From an uncultured Candidatus Melainabacteria bacterium (GTDB taxonomy: Bacteria > Cyanobacteriota > Vampirovibrionia > Gastranaerophilales > Gastranaerophilaceae): a stretch of DNA of 64,000 bases. Positions within the stretch are counted from its first letter, which is position 1; each line of letters opens with the position of its first letter. A program made the translations under genes and the position numbers. The stretch is taken from NCBI GenBank assembly GCA_934754775.1, contig CAKVIM010000003.1, positions 62,001 to 126,000 on the forward strand, in the 5' to 3' direction. Under the pieces are notes generated by a model, which ran no database searches, had not been told where the DNA came from, and saw only the letters and a program-made list of their open reading frames with translations. Below are positions 9,222 to 17,487 of this stretch, piece by piece.

Positions 9222-9280
9222 TAGTCGAAATTTCTGCCGGATTTGACGGCTCAGGGTGGGTGATGGAAATTACCGGTTGG
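9222..9280 (+). promoter_or_regulatory. structured leader of the rpsL-rpsG mRNA (candidate)
   Basis: Within the leader AATTTC (about 9227) can pair with GAAATT (about 9265), enclosing GCCG-GATTTGA-CGGC. Ribosomal protein operons are often controlled by a leader that mimics the rRNA target; this one is not a class I can name, so it is only a candidate. Confidence 0.3.
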
Positions 9281-9351
9281 GTTTAATTATATTGAATCTT
9301 TGCCTGTAAAACATTACCAAAAGATTACAAAAAGGTAAAAGGAGAAAAGTT

Positions 9352-9735
9352 ATGCCTACAATGAACCAGCTTGTACGTTCAGAACGTAAAAAGCTAAAAG
9401 ACAAAACCAAATCGCCGGCTCTTATGGATTGTCCACAAAGACGCGGCGTTTGTACTAGGGTTTACACTACAACCCCTAAAAAACCGAACTCTGCTTTGAG
9501 AAAGGTTGCCAGAGTCAGACTTACTAACGGATTTGAAGTAACTTCTTATATCCCAGGTATCGGACACAACCTTCAAGAACACAGTGTTGTTCTTATCAGA
9601 GGCGGAAGAGTTAAAGACCTTCCAGGTGTTAGATATCACATCGTACGTGGTACTTTAGATACAGCAGGTGTTGCTAACAGAACACAAAGCCGTTCTAAAT
9701 ATGGTGCTAAGAGAGCTAAAGGAGGTAAGAAATAA
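9352..9735 (+). CDS. rpsL: 30S ribosomal protein S12
   Basis: A 127-residue S12 of the decoding centre. The KPNSALRK loop and the [18 protein letters not shown] segment are intact, including the two lysines whose mutation gives streptomycin resistance elsewhere, so a sensitive type is expected. It ends with the usual basic tail. The start follows AAAGGAGAAAAG. The last base of its stop overlaps the ATG of rpsG, so the two are translationally coupled. Length is within the normal range. Confidence 0.98.
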   Translation: MPTMNQLVRSERKKLKDKTKSPALMDCPQRRGVCTRVYTTTPKKPNSALRKVARVRLTNGFEVTSYIPGIGHNLQEHSVVLIRGGRVKDLPGVRYHIVRGTLDTAGVANRTQSRSKYGAKRAKGGKK

Positions 9736-10205
9736 TGTCTAGAAGATCTAAACCGGAAAGAAGAATTCCTTCAGCTGACCCTATTTATAACAGCGTAGAT
9801 GTTTCAAAATTCATCAACAGAGTTATGAGACGTGGTAAAAAATCACTTGCTGAAAAAATATTCTACTCTACAATCACTAAGATTGAAGAAAGAACAAATG
9901 AAAAAGGCTTGGAAATTTTCCAAAAAGCTCTTACAAATGCAACTCCATTGTTGGAAGTTAAAGCAAGACGTATCGGTGGTTCTACTTATCAAGTACCTAT
10001 CGATGTTAAACCTGACAGAGGTTTCGCTCTAGCATCTTCTTGGATTATTGCAGCAGCTAAAAACAGAAGCGGTAAATCATTCGTTGAAAAACTTACAAGC
10101 GAATTGGTTGATGCATCTAACGGTAACGGTGCAGCTTGCAAAAAACGTGAAGATACCCACAGAATGGCAGAAGCTAACAAAGCATTTGCTCACTACAGAT
10201 ATTAA
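9735..10205 (+). CDS. rpsG: 30S ribosomal protein S7
   Basis: A 156-residue S7, the primary assembly protein of the 30S head. The family core is clear: INRVMRRGKKSLAEKIFY (27-44), KARRIGGSTYQVPIDV (76-91) and the C-terminal RMAEANKAFAHYRY. Its ATG overlaps the rpsL stop by one base. A strong terminator follows directly, so fusA and tuf, which usually continue this operon, are not linked here. Confidence 0.98.
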   Translation: MSRRSKPERRIPSADPIYNSVDVSKFINRVMRRGKKSLAEKIFYSTITKIEERTNEKGLEIFQKALTNATPLLEVKARRIGGSTYQVPIDVKPDRGFALASSWIIAAAKNRSGKSFVEKLTSELVDASNGNGAACKKREDTHRMAEANKAFAHYRY

Positions 10206-10227
10206 TATTGATATTAATAATACATTA

Positions 10228-10262
10228 CAAAGGCAGGTCGCAAGACCTGCCTTTGTGTTTTG
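10228..10262 (+). terminator. terminator of rpsL-rpsG
   Basis: A 12-bp stem CAAAGGCAGGTC with a GCAA tetraloop, followed by TGTTTTGTT. Confidence 0.9.
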
Positions 10263-10422
10263 TTAAAAAGCCCTTCAAGTGCTTTTAAGAAAAGGTGTTT
10301 AACCTTATTTATCCCCTCGGTCAAATGGCTAGAATTTTTGATTTTCTATTTACAAATTTGCGGAAAAAATATATCATTGTTGTGTGTTTATTTATCAATT
10401 AGGTTAGATATGAGGAGTCTAT

Positions 10423-11301
10423 ATGTTTAAAGATTTTTTTAATGCGATGGAAAATCGTGAAATACAAAAGTTCAATGTTTCTTTGACTTTTAGTATTATG
10501 AAGAAAATTATCGCCCTTTTGGGTGTAATTGGTGTAATTCACGCTATTTCTTATTCTTATGTTTATGAAACCGGCGTTGAAAACTGTATTGCAATTGTAA
10601 TTGGAATTATTTTGCTTGTGCAATTGCTTTTGCTCCCCGGCTATATTGCACAATACAAGGCTAGCCCGAGAACTACAGCAATTTTTGTGTTAGGTATTAT
10701 TTTGTGGCTGTTGCCGATATCTTGGCCGGCAGCTTTGGTTTGGGCATGTGCTGAACCTAAATATGATATAGAAGTTAAAAGTATTGAAAAAGATAAATAT
10801 ATGATGTTTCAATATATTTCTTCTGTTCTAATCGTTCTTACTGCGTTTTTCTTTTACTTTGTTGTATGGCAAAAACAAGTGGTTGCTGTTGGTAAAATCA
10901 AAGCTCAAGAAGCAATTATAGAAAAAGCTGTTAATGTGTATCACAATGCGGCCGCAGAGGATTTAGGTAAAACAATGGGTATTTCTAAAAAATGTGCTTA
11001 CGCATATGATGAATCTATTCGAGAAGGTGAATATTCAGAAAATATAGCAGCTTGTACAAAAGATGAAATGAAGGCTATTAATAAATATGATGCAGAGCAT
11101 GAATACGATTATCAAGAACCATTGTTTACAAATAATTCAATGCCAAAATCACTAGTATTGGCTGGCGTTCCAATCCTGTGCTTTGAAAAAGCAAATTTGG
11201 GCGATAATACAAAATGTTCTAAAAGACAACTTGAGTCAATTAAAAGTTTCTTTAAAGACTCTGATAATATAGATTGGTCTGAAGAATATTTCAGTTACTA
11301 G
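10423..11301 (+). CDS. membrane protein with a superinfection-immunity-like segment
   Basis: A 292-residue inner-membrane protein with about four hydrophobic helices (residues near 27-46, 51-76, 84-110 and 128-150) and a soluble C-terminal half with four cysteines. The stretch LLPGYIAQYKASPRTTAI followed by a helix ending in SWPAALVWACAEPK has the spacing and end-residues of the small superinfection immunity family (YFLPxIIA then GWxxALVWA). That family name comes from phage T4 Imm-like proteins, but most members are chromosomal with unknown roles. The C-terminal domain is not recognised. Start supported by GAGGAG. The gene stands alone before a strong terminator. Confidence 0.5.
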   Translation: MFKDFFNAMENREIQKFNVSLTFSIMKKIIALLGVIGVIHAISYSYVYETGVENCIAIVIGIILLVQLLLLPGYIAQYKASPRTTAIFVLGIILWLLPISWPAALVWACAEPKYDIEVKSIEKDKYMMFQYISSVLIVLTAFFFYFVVWQKQVVAVGKIKAQEAIIEKAVNVYHNAAAEDLGKTMGISKKCAYAYDESIREGEYSENIAACTKDEMKAINKYDAEHEYDYQEPLFTNNSMPKSLVLAGVPILCFEKANLGDNTKCSKRQLESIKSFFKDSDNIDWSEEYFSY

Positions 11302-11322
11302 AATTTATTATTGATTCTATTT

Positions 11323-11370
11323 GCAAAGGCGGCTAGAATGTTCATTCTAGCCGCCTTTGCTTTGTTTTTG
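11323..11370 (+). terminator. strong terminator after the membrane protein gene
   Basis: An 18-bp perfect stem GCAAAGGCGGCTAGAATG closed by a two-base loop and followed by TTTGTTTTT. Confidence 0.9.
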
Positions 11371-11468
11371 TAATAAGTGTAACGATTTGTTAAATGTTTT
11401 GTATAAATTAGCAAAATTTTTTGTTACGATTTTTATTATCAGTGTGGGTATTAAAATAGGATTTTTTT

Positions 11469-12668
11469 ATGCAAGTTAGTAGTATTCAATTCAGTAGCAT
11501 GTCGCCGGTATTACACAAAAAGGTGAATTGTGGGGGAAAAACGGGGGCAATTTCATCTGCTCAAAACGCAACAATGCAATTAAATAATGTGCCAATAAGC
11601 TATTGGCAGGCAATTCCGATTTCTTTTAAGGCCAATGATTTGAAGTCCGGTAAAACGGTTCCTGACATTGAGCATAACAATTATATGGCAATGACAGAGA
11701 ATACTAAAAAGCGTATGAGAAAAAGATACGAAAACTTTTTTAGGAGTGAATGTATTGATAAGACAGGTTTGTTCGATCAAAAGAATTATCAATATATGCC
11801 ATTGAGAACAGAAGAAACAATGGATCAATTTTTAAAATTTTCAAAATTGTATAATAATTATAAAGATCAACCCATTGTGTGTGTAGGAAGAAGCCCGAAG
11901 TGGTTTTTGAATGCTTCTCTTTGGATGAAAGACGGTATAGAGGGTTATAAGTTTGCGGCATTTTCAGGTTATTGGTATAGAAAACATCCGGTAGAGGGAT
12001 TGAAACCAATAAATGGAGAACTTCCGACTCCGGAAGAAGAAGCTGCTTATAAAAAATATTTAAGAAGGATAAAAGTTGACCCTGTAACGATTGTTAATGA
12101 TATGAAAACAACGGGCAAAAAGACTGTGATAACGGATTTTATTCATACTGGGCGTGGACTTTCATCTTTTATTGGAATGCTGTCCAAAATTGCGGAAGAA
12201 AAAGGAATCTTGGAAGATTTTTCAAAATCGATAGAGTTGGTTTGTATCGGTTCTATGGAATACGAAGGTATGCTTGATCCATATGCGGATACTTTGGATA
12301 CTCCTAGGGTGCTTTATCCACCGAGATTAAGACCTTATAGCAAAAATATTAAACAACAATTTTTCTCAATGCCGGCAATTGTTTTAGAAGAGATGTTGAT
12401 TAATCAGAATACTAATGAATGTCGTTCAACATACTATCCTCATAATGCTTGGACTGTTTATAAACCGGATCAATTTAAGACGGGACGTATTTTTGATATG
12501 AAAAAAGTTGAACAAAAAATTAAAGAATTGAAAGAACACGGAAAACGGTGCATGACACAATTCTCATCCACAATGGCGGATTATAGAAATTTGTTGAACT
12601 TTAGAATTCTCGATGGCTTAAATGCCCGTGGTATCCTCAGAGAAACTCCAATTCGCAAGATAAGATAG
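11469..12668 (+). CDS. phosphoribosyltransferase-like protein with a long N-terminal extension
   Basis: A 399-residue protein. Residues 135-150 (PIVCVGRSPKWFLNAS) and 218-234 (KTVITDFIHTGRGLSSF) match in order and spacing the first strand-loop and the PRPP-binding loop of type I phosphoribosyltransferases, whose consensus is four hydrophobics, D-D/E and a T-G-x-T turn; here the second acidic residue is Phe, so PRPP binding is uncertain. The first 60 residues are low-complexity, including VPISYWQAIPISFKAND, a peptide of the kind shared by other proteins in this window. No signal peptide. A weak AGGA site lies before the ATG. Function is unknown. Confidence 0.5.
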   Translation: MQVSSIQFSSMSPVLHKKVNCGGKTGAISSAQNATMQLNNVPISYWQAIPISFKANDLKSGKTVPDIEHNNYMAMTENTKKRMRKRYENFFRSECIDKTGLFDQKNYQYMPLRTEETMDQFLKFSKLYNNYKDQPIVCVGRSPKWFLNASLWMKDGIEGYKFAAFSGYWYRKHPVEGLKPINGELPTPEEEAAYKKYLRRIKVDPVTIVNDMKTTGKKTVITDFIHTGRGLSSFIGMLSKIAEEKGILEDFSKSIELVCIGSMEYEGMLDPYADTLDTPRVLYPPRLRPYSKNIKQQFFSMPAIVLEEMLINQNTNECRSTYYPHNAWTVYKPDQFKTGRIFDMKKVEQKIKELKEHGKRCMTQFSSTMADYRNLLNFRILDGLNARGILRETPIRKIR

Positions 12669-12728
12669 CCTATGGGATTGTTAAACAATATTGTGTATTG
12701 AAGCTAAAAAATGAACAGCAAAGTAAAA

Positions 12729-12799
12729 CTCCCGGAGATGGATTCGAACCACCGTTAAAAGAGCCAGAATCTTTCGTCCTGCCACTAGACGATCCGGGA
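12729..12799 (-). tRNA. tRNA-Gln (CTG)
   Basis: Seven-pair acceptor stem TCCCGGA/TCCGGGA, D arm GTC-GAC, anticodon stem AAAGA/TCTTT around a loop with CTG at 34-36, T stem GGTGG/CCATC, discriminator G and a U1-A72 pair as usual for tRNA-Gln. CCA is not encoded. It lies ten bases beyond the stop of the minus-strand gene at 12810. Confidence 0.9.
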
Positions 12800-12809
12800 A
12801 CATACTCAA

Positions 12810-13256
12810 CTATTTATTCCAAAAATGTTTCTTTTTAGTTTCTGTTGTGGTTGTTTTTGTTTCGGTTGCGTTCTTGATGTTTGTTTCGCCATATGTATAA
12901 GGGTTAGAAGCGTCCATAGCACCTTTATTAAAAGTGAATGAGCCTGTAGCCTTGCTTTCCGGCTGAACGTTTGTAACTGTTTTATATCTTCTTTGAGGAT
13001 AGCAAGCATTTGGAGGTGTATTAATTACATCACTGCTTTGAGATAATCCTCTTGTAATTTCGCCATTGTTGATATTCATTTGATTAGGATTGTTATAATC
13101 AGGCATTTGTTGAAGTGTTTTGCCGCCCAAATCTTTACCTAAAAAGTGTATTCTTCCTAAATCATCGGTGTATATAGTAGAATCAGCCATTGCACAGGTT
13201 ACTGACGCTGCAATAGCCATTAACAAACCCAATGAAATTAAACTTTTTCTTACCAT
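12810..13256 (-). CDS. small exported protein of unknown function
   Basis: A 148-residue protein with a signal peptide (MVRKS, hydrophobic core, predicted cleavage after CAMA at about residue 24). The mature part is polar, rich in Asn and Thr, with one Cys and a lysine-rich C-terminus; no known domain is recognised, and no membrane helix follows. It is probably periplasmic or surface-exposed. The start follows AAAGGAGAACG. The next gene upstream on the same strand is the Skp-like protein at 13316, 59 bases away, but each has its own ribosome site and they need not be one operon. Confidence 0.65.
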   Translation of the reverse strand: MVRKSLISLGLLMAIAASVTCAMADSTIYTDDLGRIHFLGKDLGGKTLQQMPDYNNPNQMNINNGEITRGLSQSSDVINTPPNACYPQRRYKTVTNVQPESKATGSFTFNKGAMDASNPYTYGETNIKNATETKTTTTETKKKHFWNK

Positions 13257-13315
13257 ATCGTTCTCCTTTAGTATTCTGTAACTACATTATATTACAAAAT
13301 TACCAATTTCAACAA

Positions 13316-13741
13316 TTATTTAAGATTTATTTCATCTGTTATGTCTTTACCACCGTACAAAACGACACTTTTTGCAAACACATATTCGTAATTATCTTTT
13401 TGAGCTTTTTGTGCAATTTCGTTTTTGATACTTTTCTCTATCTCCCCAAGTCTGCGGTTGTAATCTTTATCCAACGCATCTTTTTTTTGATTAAATTCTT
13501 TTGCATATTTTTCTTCCAACGCCAAAACCTTTGCAGGGTCTGATTCATTAGCTATAGCACCTCTTGCATTTACTATAATTTTGTTTAACTCATCCATTTT
13601 TTTAGTATGTTCTTGCTTAAGTTGTTTAACTTGCGAAGAATTCCCGACAACTTTTTGCAAATCTACAACCGCAATAGAATCTGCTGCAAAAACACAATTC
13701 ATAGAAAATCCCAATAAAATCGCTAAAAAAATTTTATTCAT
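13316..13741 (-). CDS. Skp/OmpH-family periplasmic chaperone
   Basis: A 141-residue protein with a signal peptide cleaved after VFA (residue 19), the typical first strand SIAVVDLQKV of OmpH/Skp proteins, and a long charged coiled coil (about 36-115). Skp-type proteins hold unfolded outer-membrane proteins in the periplasm; their presence fits a two-membrane envelope. Slightly shorter than E. coli Skp. Start supported by AAAGGAG. The gene is divergent from the barrel-like protein at 13874, which may be a client. Confidence 0.8.
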   Translation of the reverse strand: MNKIFLAILLGFSMNCVFAADSIAVVDLQKVVGNSSQVKQLKQEHTKKMDELNKIIVNARGAIANESDPAKVLALEEKYAKEFNQKKDALDKDYNRRLGEIEKSIKNEIAQKAQKDNYEYVFAKSVVLYGGKDITDEINLK

Positions 13742-13838
13742 AACTTGATAACTCCTTTTCCTCAGTTATATTTTGCAATATGAGAAAATTATATTCTCTA
13801 GTTGGGCAAAAATTTTTGAAATTTTTTGCAAACTATAA

Positions 13839-13867
13839 TTGAAATCAATATTTATTTAAACTAAAAT
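13839..13867 (+). promoter_or_regulatory. sigma-70 promoter giving a leaderless mRNA
   Basis: TTGAAA (13839-13844), 17 bases, TAAAAT (13862-13867), then six bases to the ATG at 13874. No Shine-Dalgarno sequence is present. Confidence 0.65.
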
Positions 13868-13873
13868 GTTACT

Positions 13874-14587
13874 ATGTTCAGATTTTTAATAGTAACATCT
13901 CTAATAATATTCAATATGTTTTCATTTGCCTTTGCAGAAGAAGGGCAAATCAAGGAAACATACAAGCTGCAGGGGCAGGTCGAATATGACGACAATCCGG
14001 TAGAAACAATCTACCTTGACGAAAATATTGACAAGCCAAAGGTGAACATCCCCCAGCGTTCGTTGACTCTTCCAACAAGAGTCATAAACATAACGACAAA
14101 CAGTAACACGCCCAGGAGTGCCCTTGCAAGGGCGGCGGTAACTAGAAATACACTGAAGGATATTCTTCCTCTTAGCGGAACTTTGTCTGACCAGTTCCAT
14201 GGAATATCTTATGGAACTACTTGGGGCGAAGAAATTTCTTATTCGCAAATAGAATCCTCTACAGGTGTTTTCTTGAGATATGATTCTCCAAAATATTTTT
14301 CTTTAGACACAACTTTTAAACAAAATGCATCTCAAGATATCGGAAGCCAATACGGAACCGTGAAAGTTACGCCAGAATGGCATATTACGGATAAATTGAC
14401 ACTCAAAAATACTTTTACTAATTATGTCAATTTGCCAAAGAATAAAAATGAACTTACTATAGTTTATAGTCCGGCATTGAAAAAATACGCAGAATCGTTG
14501 AAGTTTGAACTCGGTGTAGCCCAATCATATTACACAAATGGCAAGCAAAGTTCTGCAGTAAGTTTTTCTACAGGTTTTAAGTTGTAA
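13874..14587 (+). CDS. exported protein, likely outer-membrane beta-barrel
   Basis: A 237-residue protein with a signal peptide (cleavage after AFA near residue 21). The first 90 mature residues are polar and probably unstructured; from about residue 110 the sequence alternates polar and hydrophobic residues in short strands (FLRYDSPKYFSLDTTF, GTVKVTPEWHI, TLKNTFTNYV, SLKFELGVAQSYY, SAVSFSTGFKL), as expected for a small beta-barrel or beta-sandwich of the outer membrane. The last strand ends in Leu rather than Phe. No family is recognised. It is followed after 29 bases by the DivIC-like gene, which has its own promoter. Confidence 0.6.
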   Translation: MFRFLIVTSLIIFNMFSFAFAEEGQIKETYKLQGQVEYDDNPVETIYLDENIDKPKVNIPQRSLTLPTRVINITTNSNTPRSALARAAVTRNTLKDILPLSGTLSDQFHGISYGTTWGEEISYSQIESSTGVFLRYDSPKYFSLDTTFKQNASQDIGSQYGTVKVTPEWHITDKLTLKNTFTNYVNLPKNKNELTIVYSPALKKYAESLKFELGVAQSYYTNGKQSSAVSFSTGFKL

Positions 14588-14610
14588 TTAATCGAGATAT
14601 TTTATATAAT
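14582..14610 (+). promoter_or_regulatory. sigma-70 promoter giving a leaderless mRNA
   Basis: TTGTAA (14582-14587), 17 bases, TATAAT (14605-14610), then six bases to the ATG at 14617. Confidence 0.65.
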
Positions 14611-14616
14611 TATTTT

Positions 14617-15039
14617 ATGATACGCCAAGAACAAAAAAGACAAAGAAGAGTCGTTAACAGAATTAACAAGCAAGAGGAGAAGAGAGTAAAATCATCGTCC
14701 TCATCAGCTTCTAGTGGAGTTTATTACTCTTTTCTTACTGTTGTTTTGCTTTTGTGTCTTGTACAAATCACTATCAGTGCAGTTTTAAATATTTCAAAAG
14801 TAATTTCTTATAAGGCAAAAATTATTCAGATTACAAAAACACGTGATTCTGCAAAAGCTCTGAACGAGCAGCTTAAGGATAATATCAAGAATTTTTCAAA
14901 TGTTTCCGGCCTAGAAGCGATTGCCAGAAATAACCTTAAGATGTCCGGTGAAGACGAAGTTTTGGTTATTATTAATACTCCAAAGGAAGAAGAGAAGGAA
15001 GAAAAGCCTAAACATATCGGGCTAAAGAAGCATGATTAA
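14617..15039 (+). CDS. septum formation initiator protein (FtsB/DivIC family)
   Basis: A 140-residue bitopic protein: a basic, serine-rich cytoplasmic tail (1-33), one membrane helix (about 35-56), a coiled coil (60-90) and the family's end motif LEAIARNNLKMSGEDEVLVII (99-119). FtsB/DivIC proteins couple FtsL and FtsQ at the division site and help activate septal peptidoglycan synthesis. The 33-residue N-terminal tail is longer than in FtsB and closer to DivIC. It overlaps the next TPR gene by eight bases, so they are co-translated. Confidence 0.75.
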   Translation: MIRQEQKRQRRVVNRINKQEEKRVKSSSSSASSGVYYSFLTVVLLLCLVQITISAVLNISKVISYKAKIIQITKTRDSAKALNEQLKDNIKNFSNVSGLEAIARNNLKMSGEDEVLVIINTPKEEEKEEKPKHIGLKKHD

Positions 15040-16069
15040 AGATTTGTTGCTTGAGGGCTTTGCCCTAAAAAGATGCGGACATTATAAACACGCTATAGAA
15101 ATTTTCTATAAGGCTCTTGAGTTGGACAATAAGAGCCCTGAACTTTTGCTTGAAATTGCTGAACTTTTTGATATTTTGGGGAATGAAGAAAAATCACTAA
15201 GCTATATTGAACAGGTGCTGAATGCAAATCCGACACATATTAGAGCTTTAAAATTGCTGAAAAAAATCTTTGTCGATAAGAAAGCTTATTTGGAAGCGGA
15301 GCAGACTGCAAAAAATATTTATTGCATTTCTAAAAAGGAAGAGGATTTGGCAGATGTTTTTCAATTGTTGAATAAACAACGCAAATACGATGAGATTTTT
15401 AGCTATAATGTCGATTGCGATACGCCTGCAATTCTTTTTGAAGAGGCTTATGCTTATTTTCATCAACAGAATTTTGAAGAAGCGGAAAAATTTTTACACA
15501 AAATCTTGATACAAGATGAAGATAATCAGCAAGCTTTGCTGCTTTTGGGTCAAACTTATTTTGCTCAAAACCGTGAAGAAGAGTGTTTTAAGGTTGTTGA
15601 TAAACTCAAGGTTGCAGAAAATAATATTGAATTGTTGGATTTTATTGCAAGAGTTGAAATGTGCCGCAAGAATTATGCAAAAGCTGTAAGGCTACTTAAA
15701 CAGGCGATTAGAGTGGAACACAAGAATGCTGCACTTTATTTCAATCTTGCGAATATTTATTGTAGTCAGGGCGATTTAGCGATGGCCAAGAAGAATTTCA
15801 GCACCGCAATTGCTTTGAAGCCTGATTGCGAAGAGTATCATCTTGCCGTTGCCAGGGTTTATTATTCGGAAGGGAATTATAAAAAGGCACTGGAAGAATT
15901 AGACGGGGTGTCTTTTGATACAAGGCTTTTGAGAGCAGTGATTTTGTATAATACAGGCTATGTCGCACTTGCAGCGAAAGAGTTAGAGCAATTAAAGGCT
16001 GAACAGCCCGAAAATGAGTCGGTGAAAGAATATTTGGAAAAAATTAGACAGGGATTGCTTGCTAATTAA
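15032..16069 (+). CDS. TPR-repeat protein
   Basis: A 345-residue protein of about nine tetratricopeptide repeats, starting at the first residues (KRCGHYKHAIEIFYKALELD, 11-30) and ending near 335. No signal peptide or membrane segment. It overlaps the DivIC-like gene by eight bases and is likely made from the same mRNA, which suggests, but does not show, a role linked to the division site or cell wall. It converges with and overlaps mrnC by eight bases. Confidence 0.8.
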   Translation: MIKDLLLEGFALKRCGHYKHAIEIFYKALELDNKSPELLLEIAELFDILGNEEKSLSYIEQVLNANPTHIRALKLLKKIFVDKKAYLEAEQTAKNIYCISKKEEDLADVFQLLNKQRKYDEIFSYNVDCDTPAILFEEAYAYFHQQNFEEAEKFLHKILIQDEDNQQALLLLGQTYFAQNREEECFKVVDKLKVAENNIELLDFIARVEMCRKNYAKAVRLLKQAIRVEHKNAALYFNLANIYCSQGDLAMAKKNFSTAIALKPDCEEYHLAVARVYYSEGNYKKALEELDGVSFDTRLLRAVILYNTGYVALAAKELEQLKAEQPENESVKEYLEKIRQGLLAN

Positions 16070-16433
16070 ACCATTCAGTCTGCTTGAAGATGTCAAATAT
16101 GGTGTTTAAGCGAGCTTTATCGTGAATGTACCAATAGCCGATAAGAACTTCAAATGCAGTAGCAGGGCGGTATTCGTGCTGAATAGAACGTCTTGCGACG
16201 GGGATTGGAAGATTTCTGCCACGCCTTGCAAGCTCTTGTTCTTCTTCGGTAAGAGTTGGAGCTAGATATTCTAACATTTCTTTTTGGAAAGAGGCTTTTA
16301 CCCTGTCAGTCGTGATTTTATGCAGGATTTTGGAGTTAGAAGTTTGTAAGATTGTGTAATCTCGGACAAAGACTTCCCAGATGGCGTCGCCGATGTGGGC
16401 GTAATTTCTAAGTGGCATTATTTCTTTTTCCAT
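16062..16433 (-). CDS. mrnC: Mini-ribonuclease III
   Basis: A 123-residue RNase III catalytic domain without the double-stranded RNA-binding domain, which in Bacillus matures 23S rRNA ends. Signature residues: AHIGDAIWEVFVRDY (12-26) with the catalytic Asp16, QKEMLEYLAPTLTEEEQELARRGRN (50-74) and the second acidic cluster ATAFEVLIGYWYI (91-103) with Glu94. Length is normal. There is no ribosome site: TAAAAT (16440-16445) ends six bases before the ATG, so a leaderless mRNA is likely. Confidence 0.88.
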   Translation of the reverse strand: MEKEIMPLRNYAHIGDAIWEVFVRDYTILQTSNSKILHKITTDRVKASFQKEMLEYLAPTLTEEEQELARRGRNLPIPVARRSIQHEYRPATAFEVLIGYWYIHDKARLNTIFDIFKQTEWFN

Positions 16434-16515
16434 AGTTATATTTTAACACAATATAAGAGAAATAGAGCTTTGAGGGGAATTTTTCAAAAGTTTTTAGAAA
16501 ATTGCAAAAAACCTC

Positions 16516-16543
16516 TTTACAAAAAAAATTTATTTGATACTAT
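16516..16543 (+). promoter_or_regulatory. promoter of tRNA-Asn
   Basis: TTTACA (16516-16521), 16 bases, TACTAT (16538-16543), 29 bases before the tRNA. Confidence 0.5.
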
Positions 16544-16572
16544 AGAGAGGTAAACTTAATACGAAGAGATAA

Positions 16573-16644
16573 TCCTCAGTAGCTCAATGGCGGAGCAACC
16601 GGCTGTTAACCGGTAGGTTGTTGGTTCGAGTCCAACCTGGGGAG
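16573..16644 (+). tRNA. tRNA-Asn (GTT)
   Basis: Acceptor stem TCCTCAG/CTGGGGA, D arm AGCTCAATGGCGGAGC, anticodon stem ACCGG/CCGGT with GTT, T arm GTTGGTTCGAGTCCAAC, discriminator G, no encoded CCA; a T run follows at once. Confidence 0.95.
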
Positions 16645-16697
16645 TTTTTTATTGCTTAGATTTTAAGATTGGGGCTTAACATGTACAAAATAAGACA

Positions 16698-16970
16698 TCA
16701 CTCCTCATAAAAATGGAAATCTTTTCCAAGTTTCTTTTCAACCAAATTTAACAATTGCGACGGAGACATTTTTAATGCTTCAGCGATTTTCCATAGAGTT
16801 ACCAATTTAACTTCAATAACACCATTTTCTATTCTACTGGTGTTACCGACGTCAAGACCATAGTCGTGTGCAAACTTATTAATAGAACAATCTTTTGCCA
16901 ATCTCAAATCTTTGACAACTTTTCCAACCGTTTTTGCGAATAATCTCGTTTTTTCGTCCCTACATCGCAT
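16698..16970 (-). CDS. XRE-family DNA-binding regulator
   Basis: A 90-residue protein with a single XRE helix-turn-helix domain (about residues 13-72; VVKDLRLAKDCSINKFAHDYGLDVGNTSRIENG, then LWKIAEALKMSPSQLL). No other domain is present, so it is a stand-alone regulator of unknown target. TATAAT (16977-16982) ends six bases before the ATG and no Shine-Dalgarno is visible, so the mRNA is probably leaderless and the promoter box adjoins the coding region. It lies between tRNA-Asn and the CxxCxxCC gene. Confidence 0.75.
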   Translation of the reverse strand: MRCRDEKTRLFAKTVGKVVKDLRLAKDCSINKFAHDYGLDVGNTSRIENGVIEVKLVTLWKIAEALKMSPSQLLNLVEKKLGKDFHFYEE

Positions 16971-17012
16971 GCATATATTATAGGGTTTATTTTGGAGATA
17001 AATGTTGGCTAA

Positions 17013-17411
17013 TTATTTTTCTCTGTGCAAATACTTTTCGAAGCTTTTGTCTTCGACTTTGTAGCCGCAACCTTCGTGAAGTTTGCCTGCATAAGAAATT
17101 TTTTTTGCAGGATAATTGCGGCACATCTTTAGGCGTTTATCATAAACTGAGCAAAGTCCCTCATCTGTCACATACTTGCAGGCAAAAATTAAGTTCCCCT
17201 CTTCGTCTTTCCCTCGAATATAAAATCTCTTATAAGCCGGAAACAAAAATTGCATGATTTTAAAATCAGTTGTAGTATATGTATCAAAGCTGTACATATA
17301 TCTGCAACATTTGCCGCATTTAAGGCATTCCCCCGTGATTTTGTATTCCATTTTCTCCGGAACAAAATATGATAAGAATTCATTTTTTAAAATCGTCAAA
17401 AAACTTAACAT
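17013..17411 (-). CDS. YkgJ-like CxxCxxCC cysteine-cluster protein
   Basis: A 132-residue cytosolic protein with the CLKCGKCC cluster (residues 29-36) and three further conserved cysteines (CKYVTDEGLCSVYDKRLKMCRNYPA, about 78-101), the arrangement of the YkgJ/Fe-S-or-zinc chelating family. These proteins are thought to bind a metal or iron-sulfur cluster; some relatives act with flagellar or methyltransferase proteins. Role here is not determined. It is divergent from the penicillin-binding protein gene across 76 bases. Confidence 0.75.
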   Translation of the reverse strand: MLSFLTILKNEFLSYFVPEKMEYKITGECLKCGKCCRYMYSFDTYTTTDFKIMQFLFPAYKRFYIRGKDEEGNLIFACKYVTDEGLCSVYDKRLKMCRNYPAKKISYAGKLHEGCGYKVEDKSFEKYLHREK

Positions 17412-17487
17412 TACGTTGCAAAAAACTCCGTACTTATTTTTATTTGGTAGAATATAAACATAGTACTAAGATTGAGAGAAAAAAACA

